From Siderastrea siderea (lineage: Eukaryota > Cnidaria > Anthozoa > Scleractinia > Rhizangiidae), in the NCBI GenBank assembly GCA_964030785.1, contig OZ034978.1, forward strand, positions 1,074,001-1,138,000: a stretch of 64,000 nt of DNA, given 5' to 3'. A program made the position numbers and the translations under genes. This document shows positions 20,727 to 28,696 of this stretch, one piece after another. Under the pieces are notes generated by a model. It did no database searches. It was not told the origin of the DNA and saw only the letters and a list, made by a program, of their open reading frames with translations. Every line of letters starts with the position of its first letter. Position 1 is the first letter of the stretch.

Positions 20727-20804
20727 GGAGTCGTAGCTCAGTCGGTAGAGCCTCGGGGGGACACAAGTCTCGGCCGTGCGTGGGTTCGAGTCCCACCCAC
20801 TCCA
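20727..20804 (+). tRNA. tRNA-like gene with intact A and B boxes, anomalous anticodon arm
   Basis: 78 nt. The acceptor stem GGAGTCG pairs with CCACTCC with one C-C mismatch, and the discriminator is A. The D arm is GCTC...GAGC. The T arm GTGGG-TTCGAGT-CCCAC is perfect. TAGCTCAGTCGG fits the Pol III A box and GGTTCGAGTCC the B box exactly. Between the D and T arms there are 28 nt (C, then a G-rich TCGGGGGGACACAAG..., then GTGC), too long for a normal anticodon plus variable region. No standard 7-nt anticodon loop forms, so no amino acid can be assigned. It is followed by T8. It could be a tRNA pseudogene, a viral tRNA-like RNA or a captured SINE head. Polinton B has no counterpart at this junction. 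Confidence 0.7.
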
Positions 20805-20816
20805 TAAAAAGGTGCC

Positions 20817-20824
20817 TTTTTTTT
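20817..20824 (+). terminator. Pol III terminator of the tRNA-like gene
   Basis: A run of eight T residues, 12 bp downstream of the tRNA-like 3' end. Confidence 0.6.
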
Positions 20825-20843
20825 CATGGTGTTAGTCCTCATC

Positions 20844-21499
20844 ATGCAAACGGGTCCACCGTTTCGTTTTCATACCCCTTCCAGTATTTTGGTGGTGGGG
20901 CCCTCGGGATGTGGCAAAACCGTGTTTACGGAAAAACTCTTGTTAGAGAACTCGGACTTGTTTGAAACCCCACCGACCCAAGTGCATTATTGTTATGGCG
21001 CCTGGCAGATCGATTTCAACCCATGCAAGATCAAGGGGTGGTGTTTCACGAAGGGATTCCCGATCATCCAACGTTGGTGCAATGGTTTCCTTCAGAGCGT
21101 AAAGGAGTGCTGGTCTTGGATCATTTGATGGACGAAGGGAGTCACGATAAACGCGTGTTGGATTTATTCACCAAACATTCGCATCATCAAGGTGTGACGG
21201 TACTGTACTTGTGTCAAGACATGTTTCCCGTCGGCAAATATGCCAAAAGCATTTCCCGCAATGCCCATTACATTGTGGCGTTCAAGAACCCCCGAGATCT
21301 ATTGGGGGTGCGCAATGTCTTGCTTCAATCGTTTCCCACCACCTGGAAAGACACTTTGGAGACCTTTCATCATGCCACCACGCGACCGTATGGCTATTTG
21401 GTGCTGGATTTACATCCCGCCTCCTCCGATCAACAACGCTTGTTGAGTCACCTGTTAAAAGACGAAGGATGGACCGGCACCTATCAAAAACGTCTATAA
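20844..21499 (+). pseudogene. Genome-packaging ATPase (FtsK/HerA class), frameshifted
   Basis: From ATG 20844 (MQTGPPFRFHTPSS, matching the B copy). Walker A is GPSGCGKT (about 20902-20925). One base is missing near 21010 compared with B, after which the next frame continues to 21499. Walker B reads VLVLDHLMDE, with His where B has Asp (LDDLMDE), so a catalytic acidic position is also changed. Later motifs are VTVLYLCQDMFP and AHYIVAFKNPRD. The enzyme would drive DNA into the capsid. It is related to adenovirus IVa2-like and NCLDV A32-type ATPases by function. Confidence 0.85.
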
Positions 21500-21542
21500 A
21501 GGGACGACACCCTTTGAACGGACCTTTGTCCAAGGAGCGACC

Positions 21543-22314
21543 ATGGCCGATGACGATGGAACACGTCAACCTCCGCAAGCGTACGACACGGTGTCCCCCG
21601 CTGGCGTCGGTGCGACCACCACCAATCAAGTGTCCCCAGGGACCCTGCAAGACCTTTATTTCACGGGAGACGAAGGCCTTATCGACGTAGCCATGGAGGA
21701 AATGGGACCCGATGACCTCAATGCCTTTTTGGCACAGCTCCCCTCCCCCAACACAGTCGCGGGCTGGCCCGATTTGGAGGGCATGGTCCCTGCCGGGGGC
21801 ACATCCCTTGCCGGGGTGGGGAGTCAAGCGTCTCACACCCCGTCGACCGTCTCCATGAGAACACCAAAACTTTCCCCATCGCCCACAACGCAGAGAAGAC
21901 AATTAACACGAAGAACATTAGCCGCTGCGATAGCAGCAGGGGCTGGTGGTGATGGTGATGATGATGGCAGTGGCGGTAGTGGCGGCAGTCGGCGCAGTAC
22001 GCCCCGGGGACGACAAGGACGAGGACGAGGACGACGCCGACGACCACGACGACCCGTACGACCCCCCAGGTTACCTTGGACACCTCCCGCCCAACAATCC
22101 ACCCCTCTGAGGGTCTTGGAGTTCTGGGAGTCAGCCTCGCACCTTGAGTCAAGCGGATTTACAACGACGTTTACGGATGATGTTACAAGATCAAGAACAA
22201 TTGGCGCAAGGACGGAAAATTGCCAATGTCACCATGACCAATAGCATCGTGACCAGTTATAAAGAGGGAGGAGCACCGAGCGTGCAAACCTCTTCGTCCC
22301 GGATTTCGGCGTGA
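21543..22314 (+). pseudogene. RG-rich protein with acidic N-terminus, frameshifted
   Basis: From ATG 21543. The N-terminal 95 residues are acidic and proline-rich (YDTVSPAGVG, TTNQVSPGTLQ); the VSPAGVG-like unit recurs (SLAGVGSQAS). An Ala/Gly/Asp low-complexity linker and an Arg/Gly-rich segment (TPRGRQGRGRGRRRRPRR) follow. The frame changes near 22110, and the conserved C-terminus (ADLQRRLRMMLQDQEQ, TNSIVTSYKEGG) ends at TGA 22312-22314, overlapping the next ATG (GTGATGA). It is homologous to 41118-41835. Likely a virion DNA-binding protein; the family is not recognised. Confidence 0.6.
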
Positions 22315-23010
22315 TGAAAGAAAAAACCGTCGTGTCGTTATTGAATGGATGGAAACATCATGGCGTCCCCTTCCCGCCGGAATTGTTACAACGCATGGAT
22401 TCCTTGTTATGCCTATTACCACCACCAATGGTGGTGTTATCGCAAAATGTTGAATCATTTCAAGTGTGTCCATGGCTTCTTCAACGGCATGGCGTTACTG
22501 CTGATGGCCGCGGGCATAATTGCCGGTCCCCTCTTGGACAACAGCACGTTGGTGGCGTGTTTGGCGGCGGTGGGCACGGTGGTCAAAGGATGGACTGATT
22601 TTAAACAATACCGATTTAAAGTGGCCATGAGTCGCTTTGCGTTTACCACGTATGCCAAAGCCTTGACCGAATTGAAAACCCATGTACGAGGGGTTCCCTT
22701 GGAGGACCTGGAAGGGTTTTTGATCAAGATGCAAACCCTGGATGATACCATCGTGGATTTGACACCCCCCTTACCCAAGCGATGCGTGCAAGATTACCAC
22801 CGTCACTTTGTGTACCAACCCGTGGCGGCGCCATGCTATGTGGACGGTTGTCCTCGTCCGTTGGGGCCCAAAGGGTATTGGACGGAAAAGGATAAGAAGG
22901 AGACCCCATCCAGTCCCGCGCTCCTAGTACCATGGCCGTCAGAAGAAGACGAAGAAGAAGAAGAAGAACGAAACGACGACAACAAGGGGGAGATTGGTGG
23001 CAAGATTTGA
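22314..23010 (+). pseudogene. Conserved two-helix membrane protein, frameshifted
   Basis: From ATG 22314 (MKEKTVVSLLNG, ELLQRMDSL). An extra T near 22405 compared with B shifts the frame. The rest continues as YHHQWWCYRK, then two adjacent hydrophobic stretches (NGMALLLMAAGIIAGPLL and TLVACLAAVGTVV), then YRFKVAMSRFAFTTYAKAL, FLIKMQTLDDTI and a Cys-containing tail. The B stop has been lost here, so the frame runs into the overlapping basic gene up to 23010. The two hydrophobic helices suggest a membrane-active virion or entry protein. Function not established. Confidence 0.6.
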
Positions 23011-23114
23011 AACGCAACACCCGTCAAGGCTATAAAGAGACGCGAGACCTCATCAAACAAAACAAAGCCCTTCAGCGTCTGTTGTCACACCCTACGCGCC
23101 CATGGTATCCTTGA
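22932..23114 (+). CDS. Small arginine-rich protein with WWQDLKRNTRQGYKETRDL motif
   Basis: 60 residues: an uninterrupted basic run (VRRRRRRRRRTKRRQ), GG, then a helical WWQDLKRNTRQGYKE segment that is almost identical in Polinton B (42600-42690). It overlaps the end of the previous gene and the start of the next in other frames. It looks like a core or DNA-condensing protein with a possible GG cleavage site. Confidence 0.6.
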   Translation: MAVRRRRRRRRRTKRRQQGGDWWQDLKRNTRQGYKETRDLIKQNKALQRLLSHPTRPWYP

Positions 23115-23275
23115 GAAGAAGACCACGACGACGTCGTCGTCAACAAGAGGTTTTTTTGAACTTGTTGGTCCCGGCCATGGCGGGATTGGGGAAAGCCGTG
23201 GCGCTCGAAACAGATAAACGTATAAAACGCACGATCCAAAAAGCCAACCAACGGTATCGTCGTCGCCGCTGCTGA
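23102..23275 (+). CDS. Small basic protein with hydrophobic helix
   Basis: 57 residues from ATG 23102 (MVSLRRRPRRRRRQQEVF, LLVPAMAGLGKAVALE, basic tail QRYRRRRC). The layout is basic-hydrophobic-basic, like the product at 17966 (both share GKAVAL), so the two may be distant paralogues. It overlaps the preceding gene by 13 bp and ends 1 bp before the next ATG. The Polinton B counterpart is at 42713-42879. Confidence 0.55.
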   Translation: MVSLRRRPRRRRRQQEVFLNLLVPAMAGLGKAVALETDKRIKRTIQKANQRYRRRRC

Positions 23276-23276
23276 G

Positions 23277-23594
23277 ATGCAACGTCTTCGACGTCAATTA
23301 CCGTTTTTACGGTCGGTGTTACAAGAAGCCAATCGCTCCAAACGTCAAGATCTTTTACAACATGCCAATGCCGATCAAGTCAATGCTGTGAGTGAACTGG
23401 TCTTGAACTTGTTAAAAAACAAGATTCCTGTGACCCCACCCATCCTGGCAAGGCCTCGACCCTATAAAAAGGTGCTACGTGACTTGGGACGTCGTCGACA
23501 TTCCGTGAAAAAACGTCGTGCGTGGTTGGTCCAACAAAAAGGACGGGGGTTGTTTCAAGGGCTTCACCACGTGTTATTTCAATGTGTTCGTTAA
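23277..23594 (+). CDS. Conserved late protein (FLRSVL...ANADQVNAVSELVLN family)
   Basis: 105 residues, intact. It begins MQRLRRQLPFLRSVLQEA, with a central HANADQVNAVSELVLNLL block and a basic end (LRDLGRRRHSVKKRR). The sequence is highly conserved with Polinton B (42906-43238), and the type recurs in cnidarian Polinton-like loci. No enzymatic motif is visible. Probably a virion core or scaffold protein. Confidence 0.6.
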   Translation: MQRLRRQLPFLRSVLQEANRSKRQDLLQHANADQVNAVSELVLNLLKNKIPVTPPILARPRPYKKVLRDLGRRRHSVKKRRAWLVQQKGRGLFQGLHHVLFQCVR

Positions 23595-23881
23595 CGCTCC
23601 CCACGTGGGTGACCCCCAAACCCCTCATTACACCTTCGGCGAAGAAAGGCAAAACCACCAGTCAGATTCCCATTGTCAAGAAAGGGAGCCCATCCACCAG
23701 TCGAGGAGACGATATCCAGTCCCGTTTAGAAGCCATTCGAGAACGGCGCAAGACTTTGGAAAAAAAGTTAGCCGAGAGTCCTTTTGGGAAAGGCAAAGGC
23801 AAAGGCAAAGGACCCGCGCGTGAAGTGGAACGATTAAAACCCTTACCGGGTGGGAAGATTGGTACCGAGGCAAAAAGCTGA
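23582..23881 (+). pseudogene. Fusion remnant of two late genes
   Basis: From ATG 23582 the first ten residues (MCSLTLPTWV) match the start of the zinc-ribbon gene at 43211 in Polinton B. The sequence then jumps to the middle of the next gene (ITPSAKKGKTTS, RGDDIQSRLEAIRERRKTL; compare 43790-43930), followed by GKGKGKGKG. A deletion of about 0.5 kb therefore removed the zinc ribbon and the N-terminal IPQKDLDQLI domain. The remaining frame is open, but probably not a functional gene. Confidence 0.55.
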
Positions 23882-23913
23882 GACGTCGGTTGGATTACGA
23901 GAGTGACTAAAAG

Positions 23914-24317
23914 ATGAAAACCCAGAAAAGAAAAAAAACCCAAGAGGACAAGGAGAACCCAAAGGAAACGCACCCAATCCGGTGGGGCGGTGGATGTTCA
24001 AAAATGGATCGCCAAAACCGGCAAAGAATTTCACTGGCCTGATACGCACGCATTTGGCACGCGTTTGGCACGCATTTACCCACGCGTTTGGCACGCATTT
24101 GGCCAAACGTCTGAAATGAGGGGATCCGGGCATCAATCGCTTGGACCAGATTGCCAAACAACACGACATTGATTACGGCCGTGCGAAGAATTTGCAAGAC
24201 AAATGGAAAGCCGATACCAAGATGATCCAAGCCATTGATCGGTTACCCGGCAAGAAAACCAAGACGGAACGCGTGGTCAAAAAAATCATGCAAGCCAAGA
24301 AACGTTTGAAATTGTAA
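23914..24317 (+). pseudogene. PLA2-like (parvovirus-type) protein, active-site part broken
   Basis: One frame carries a basic stretch, then SGGAVDVQKWIAKTGKEFHW. Another carries DPGINRLDQIAKQHDIDY, with the His-Asp pair of secreted/parvoviral phospholipase A2, then WKADTKMI and a basic end at TAA 24315-24317. Between them, where a calcium-binding YLGPG-type loop is expected, lies a 13-bp minisatellite (24041-24110) that disrupts the frame. Viral PLA2 domains breach endosomal membranes; the assignment rests on the HD motif and flanking pattern. The B copy also lacks the loop. Confidence 0.55.
24041..24110. repeat. 13-bp minisatellite in the PLA2-like gene
   Basis: About five imperfect copies of CACGCRTTTGGCA. 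Absent from the matching place in Polinton B. Confidence 0.75.
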
Positions 24318-24433
24318 TGTTTTAATCACACACCATGTTACATGTTGTTTTTTGAGAAAAAAGAAAATTGAAATGTCTCATTTGTTGATGTCTAAGCACT
24401 GTCTCTTTTTAAAAAAGGCACAACCATGGATTT
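24318..24433. other. Convergent 3' ends, no gene
   Basis: A/T-rich spacer between the rightward late block and the leftward gene. No clear AATAAA is seen on either strand. Confidence 0.5.
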
Positions 24434-25279
24434 TTAACTCACAAAGTCGTCCAAATGAAAGGAAGGATCCTCCCCCAGCTGGCCCCACTCGTCGGGCGAC
24501 ATGTCCATTAATAACTCATACAAAGAGTCGTCCGACGACGACGACGACAAGTCACTGAGCTCCTCCAGTTAGTCGTCCAAAAATCGGCCCCCATCGTCAG
24601 GCGACATGTCACGAAAAGAAGAAAGGGACGACCCGTCCCATGCAGAATGATCCCGGGGATGAAGGTCCCCTGAATCCATGTCCATCGCGGTCATAGCATC
24701 CTCCCGTGGCACGAGGCAACATGGTTCCAGAGAACGGTCCTCCGGGGTGAACGAGGCCTCCGAGGGTGAGGAGTCCGTCTCGAGGGAGTCACAAAAGTCC
24801 TCCATAAAATCCTCCAGCGTCACCGTTAGTTTCAGGGGGCCTAAGGCTTTTATTTTCTCTGACGTTATCCATCTCTCTCGATATCTCGCCGGGTATGATT
24901 TGTCCTGTTCTGTTTTTCTCGATAAGGCGGCAGCCTCTCGCTGTTTCACTCGATATTGCGCCATCCACGCCCGTCTGTGTTCCGATTAGCGGCGTTGTCT
25001 TTCATACGCCCTGCACTGTTCCACATGAGTGTGATAGTACCGTTTGTGGGCCTCACGAAGTTGGGCCCAATACTTCTCCCGAGAGCGTCGTCTCGGGGCG
25101 ACCACTCGGTCTGGATGCCTGGCCCGATACCTGGCTTTGGCGGCCCGTCGCTGCGCCCGTCGTTGGGCTTCTTTGGCCCGAAGCTCTGCGAGTTCGTCCA
25201 AGTCAACGTCGTCGTCGCTTTGTGGGTAGGTCGTGGGGCGTCGGTGGCTGCAGCTGCAGGGTTGTTTGTTGGGAGGCAT
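24434..25279 (-). pseudogene. Candidate viral transactivator: basic middle and acidic C-terminus, broken
   Basis: Leftward from ATG 25279 (MPPNKQPCSCSH). An acidic patch (SDDDVDLDELAEL) is followed by a long Arg/Lys/Tyr-rich helical region with AKARYRARHPDR, KYWAQLREAHKRYY and CRAYERQRR. In-frame stops occur at 24986 and 24571. The frame otherwise continues through KALGPLKLTVTLEDFMEDF to an acidic, phenylalanine-containing end (MSPDEWGQL, FHLDDFVS). The B copy ends LDSFDFDLLS. A basic segment plus acidic/aromatic tail resembles a transcription activator, and its promoter is shared with PolB. This is inference; no DNA-binding fold is recognised. Confidence 0.5.
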
Positions 25280-25619
25280 CGGGGGATGGCGGTGGTGCTG
25301 GCGGTGGCGTGCGGGGCCGCTTAAATTGGTAGCGCCAATATGGGCAGCAGAAATCCAGGGCCTTGATAAAGCAGGCTGTCGTCAACTGAGGGTAATGGCG
25401 GGGGGCCCAATGGTTTCGCACGTACGTGGCTCGTGCTGCCTGGGCTGCCTGGGCTGCCTGTTTCAACCGTTCTCTCTCCTCCTCTAACAAGTGACCAAAC
25501 TCACTGACGCCTTCGTCGAACACCCACTCCTTCTTCACCTTCTTCAGAATGTCTTCTACTTGCAAATCCAACTCAAATGCTTCAAATTCTTGGAGCAATT
25601 TCTCTTGACAAGAGGCCAT
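25203..25619 (-). CDS. Helical protein upstream of and overlapping the candidate transactivator
   Basis: 138 residues from ATG 25619 (MASCQEKLLQEFEAFEL). It has a charged helical N-terminus, an Ala-rich helix (KQAAQAAQAARATYV), a conserved YPQLTTACFIKALDFCCPYW...FKRP block, and a proline-rich end. It overlaps the next leftward frame by 77 bp. Polinton B keeps the same arrangement (45180-45482; YPQFTCNWFIEGLDFC...FKRP). The offset between the two frames differs (+1 in A, -1 in B), so they are either separate overlapping genes or one gene with independent indels. Confidence 0.55.
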   Translation of the reverse strand: MASCQEKLLQEFEAFELDLQVEDILKKVKKEWVFDEGVSEFGHLLEEERERLKQAAQAAQAARATYVRNHWAPRHYPQLTTACFIKALDFCCPYWRYQFKRPRTPPPAPPPSPDASQQTTLQLQPPTPHDLPTKRRRR

Positions 25620-25639
25620 GTTGAGATGCCCCAGCCTGG

Positions 25640-25800
25640 TGCTCGATCTCTTTTATAGTCTCTCTCTTCGTTCCCCGCGAGGCATGATGGGGCCCAACTA
25701 GGGAGGGGGGAGGGGGTCCCCCCACCCCTTCCCACCCCTCCCTGGGGCATCTCGTGCCCCTTCTCCCACGTGACCCTTTGGTCTCTATAAAAACGGGCAC
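25640..25800. promoter_or_regulatory. Bidirectional promoter module, right copy (PolB and leftward gene)
   Basis: The plus-strand TATA box TATAAAAA at 25786-25793 and E-box CACGTG at 25767-25772 serve PolB. A minus-strand TATA (CTATAAAAG, about 25648-25656) serves the leftward gene. The block 25683-25740 (CATGATGGGGCCCAACTAGG, then the G5-6/C5-6 palindrome) matches the reverse complement of 11281-11340 almost base for base. Confidence 0.78.
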
Positions 25801-25825
25801 CGACCTCCAGCTGGTTCATCTGATC

Positions 25826-27687
25826 ATGACCTCTCCCCAAGAAGAAGCCGAAGAGATACTCGCTTTGCTAGGCCTAGACACATCCGACACTGAGAAAGAA
25901 GACGACCACCCATCCACCTCTAACAAAGATCATGAAGAGATGGGAGACAGTGATGAGGATGACCTCTATCAAGAGGTCTTAGATAGGTTCGAACGCCAAC
26001 GGGCCTTTCAATCCCAGCTCCATGAACAAAGCGGTGGTGGTGCCTTGGATGATGCTGAGGGCACTTTTGACTTTCAACTCGACCCCTATGTCGATCTTTT
26101 GAGTAGCCGTATGGGCGTTCGCGAACGGCAATTCAAAACCCAGTTACGTCAAAGAGGCAACTTTATTGAACAAATAAATATCACTCAAGAGCTTCAAGAC
26201 GGGTTACGTCGAGCGGTGAATCAAGTGTTAACCACGACTCCCAACCTACACGATGAAGACCGATTGTATTTTACCCTCAGTTCCAACCGTCTCACCAAAA
26301 TTTCCAGGGATGGGGATTACGAGCGGGAGAATGGCACGAACGAGGCGCTCGCTTGGACGCCCTCTTCGATCGGTTGGCCCACGCGCTCAACAGCAACGAA
26401 CAATTTGAAATGGACGATTCGTTTCAACTGTCCATCACCCAAGTCCACCATGCGCCTCAGGGAACCGGCAAACCCCGCCGTGGCAAACCGGGGCATGCTA
26501 CACTTCAAACAATAACCAAGAATTCCAACTCAGTCATCCGCATCCAAAATGACGATGCCCTCTGTTGTGCCAGAGCCCTCGTCGTCGCCAAAGACAGAGT
26601 GGACCAACACCCGAAATGGCACAGCCTTCGCCAGGGGAGGGGGCCGCTGCAAAGGGAACTCGCGTTCCGGCTCCATGACGAAGCTCGCGTCCCTCCAGGT
26701 CCTTGCAGCTACAACGCCTTGACGTCCTTCAGTGCCGCGCCGTCACTCGTTGACTACCAGATCATCCTGGTGGATGCTCACCGGTCCTTCCATATCACGA
26801 CCTTTGGAGACACCCAAGACAAACAATTGATTTTGCTCCACGAGCAAGGCCATTACGATGTCATTTCCCGTTTGCCGGCGTTTTTCGGGTCCAGTTACGT
26901 GTGTGACTACTGTTGGAAACCCTATAACACAGAGGGAGGCCATCGATGCACCAGAAAAGCCCAATGCGGAGCCTGTGGCCAAAAAGCCTGCCCTGATTTC
27001 CTTCATGCTTACCTCCGAAGTCTCAAAGCCACGCGACGTTGCCAGACTTGTCATCGGGACTTTTTTGGCGAGACTTGTTTCCAAACGCATCTCGCTGTTG
27101 ACCAGGCGGGCAAACCACCCACCAGCCCTCAGACCACCGATTGCTTTCATCGTCGTCGCTGTTCTAAATGTCGCAAGCAGGACGTGGGGGTGGAAAAGAT
27201 TCAACGGCATCAGTACGTGGGTGGCCGTCGTGGGTAGGCGACGACGAAACCAAACACCAACAGTACCTCCGCGAGTACGAGGAACACGAAGGCATCCAGT
27301 TGGAGTACGATAAGATCGAACACAACCCGGGTCTGCGCAACCTGGCGAAAATGATGCTCAATTCCATGTGGGGCAAGTTTGGACAACGTCTCAACAAGAC
27401 CCAAGTCAAAGCCTTTGACGACCTCCAAGCCTTTCACCGTTTCCTGGATACCGATACCATGGACGTGCGTCACGTCTCCGTCATGAACGACGCCATGGTC
27501 GAGGTATTCTACCAAGCCCCTCATGAAACCTCGTGAAACCCAAGTCATCAAAATGCATCAGATTGTCCGAGACCCCACACAGTACAAGTTGTACACCTTT
27601 CCCGATCACAAACGTTACCAATTGGGGTACGACAAGAGAGTCGTGGATCCCGTCACCTTTCTCACCTACCCGTACGGATACCAATGA
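25826..27687 (+). pseudogene. Protein-primed-type DNA polymerase B, catalytic core deleted
   Basis: From ATG 25826 (MTSPQEEAEEILALLGLD). The N-terminal region matches Polinton B PolB, with a frameshift near 26300. A Cys/His-rich zinc region (CDYCWKPY...HRC, CQTCHRDFFGETC, CSKCRKQ) is kept. Near 27225 the sequence jumps to a segment just before the second polymerase motif (MLNSMWGKFGQ, about 27349-27381), so the 3'-5' exonuclease and polymerase motif A are gone: about 1.9 kb compared with B. A TGA at 27534 removes the motif with the second catalytic Asp, and the last block ends YPYGYQ at 27687. This copy cannot encode an active polymerase. Confidence 0.88.
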
Positions 27688-27930
27688 CATGATTTCCTAA
27701 AAGTACATCACGTCATGCTTATCTTATCTTCTTCGTTATAACAGCTCTCGTCGCCGGTTTGCCCGTATGGCCTTGAGACCTCATGGGTACGCCTCCCGAA
27801 AATCGAGACAGAGGTCAGCCTCCTCCTCCATGAGAACTTTGGCCATCAAAAGGGCTTACTGCTATCCGTAGGTGTTGCTTGCCTCGTCTTGCCAACACGG
27901 ATCGTTTCTGCACTGACACTCATCACAAGG
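27688..27930. other. Right subterminal region of Polinton A, no gene
   Basis: Non-coding. It contains CCGTAGGTGTTGCTTG-type sequence near 27880 that also occurs in the left arm of Polinton B (about 33650), in the same orientation. No reading frame of interest. Confidence 0.4.
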
Positions 27931-28345
27931 AATATTTAAAAAAGGAAAACTCATCAAAATGCAACCCATAAAAAGGAACACTCATCAAAATGGAATAGGA
28001 CGACTCACTACAAAGGAAATGAACGCTCCTATTTAAGAAGGAACACTCATCACAAGGAATATTTTAAAAAGGAACACTCATCATCAAAATGGAATAGGAC
28101 GTTGTAACCCACTCACTACAAAGAAATGGAACACTCCTATTTAAGAAAGGAACACTCCTCAAAAGGAAATGCAACCCATAAAAAGGAACACTCATCAAAA
28201 AAAGAAACATGGAACACTCATCTAAAGGAGACCATTTGGGCCCACGTTCCCCTATCTCGTCGGTGGGCACACCACTAGGTCCTGCTTCTGCTTCCTCTTG
28301 GAAATGATATGGAACTCTCATCATCCACATGACATGGATTATCGG
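27931..28345. repeat. GGAACACTCATCA minisatellite at the right end of Polinton A
   Basis: At least ten imperfect copies of AAAGGAACACTCATCA, interspersed with AAATGGAATAGGACG and CACTACAAAGGAAATG. They lie just inside the right TIR, where the left end instead has the CRE/ETS region, so the subterminal sequences of A are no longer symmetrical. Confidence 0.8.
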
Positions 28346-28359
28346 GGCTGTTGAAGGTT

Positions 28360-28465
28360 CGCGGTTGGTTTCCATGACAACCCCGCGACCAATCACAAAC
28401 CAATCTAGGGGGTGTGTATGCAAATTGACGTGGGAAAATTCTCTATCTGGTCCCACTATACTACT
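28360..28465 (-). repeat. Polinton A right TIR
   Basis: Inverted partner of 9824-9929, ending ...CACTATACTACT. Confidence 0.93.
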
Positions 28466-28471
28466 CTGAGA
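28466..28471. repeat. Target site duplication of Polinton A, right copy
   Basis: CTGAGA, identical to 9818-9823. Confidence 0.95.
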
Positions 28472-28696
28472 GATGTTAAAATCGCGGATTTATTCCTGGG
28501 CTATCCTTCTACAGCCCGACATCGTATATTTGTTAACGAAAACTTAACGGCTTTCAGGCGATCCTTGATAGAAGCCGCAAACAAGAGAAGAAAGGATGGA
28601 TCACTCTGGTCCTTGGACGGAAAGTTATATGTCAAAAGGACCCCAGAAGGATCTCCTGTAAGAAATCTTGCAGAAGAAGACTTAAATGATATATAA
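28466..28696 (+). pseudogene. LINE ORF1, 3' part (C-terminal domain)
   Basis: The C-terminal domain of the ORF1 protein starts with the duplicated Leu-Arg codons and runs to TAA at 28694. Visible pattern: ADLFLGYPSTARHRIFVNEN, RRSLIEAANKRRKDGS, WSLDGKLYVKR. This is the conserved end of LINE ORF1/FP25K-like proteins. It was separated from its N-terminal part by Polinton A. The frame matches across the 18.6-kb insert. Confidence 0.88.

Larger units (their letters stand above)
9824..28465 (+). mobile_element. Polinton A (inner element), 18.6 kb
   Basis: A complete Polinton insertion defined to the base: it begins AGTACTATAGTGGG, ends with the inverted form (tip read inward AGTAGTATAGTGGG), and is flanked by CTGAGA. 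Gene order is left early block, leftward SLOG-like gene, rightward integrase and structural block, leftward candidate transactivator, rightward PolB. The integrase and several small genes are intact. Capsid, protease, ATPase and PolB are broken. It is related to Polinton B along its whole length, but each has private deletions, so they are separate lineage members rather than a local duplication. Confidence 0.95.

Noticed and set aside
20539..20805. Minus-strand 88-codon frame beginning MEWVGLEPTH
   Set aside because: It is the antisense of the tRNA-like gene and the protease end, a common artefact over tRNA sequences.
23662..23973. Minus-strand hydrophobic frame (FLWVLLVLLGFFSFLGF)
   Set aside because: Antisense of lysine-rich late-gene codons. 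No promoter or conservation with Polinton B.
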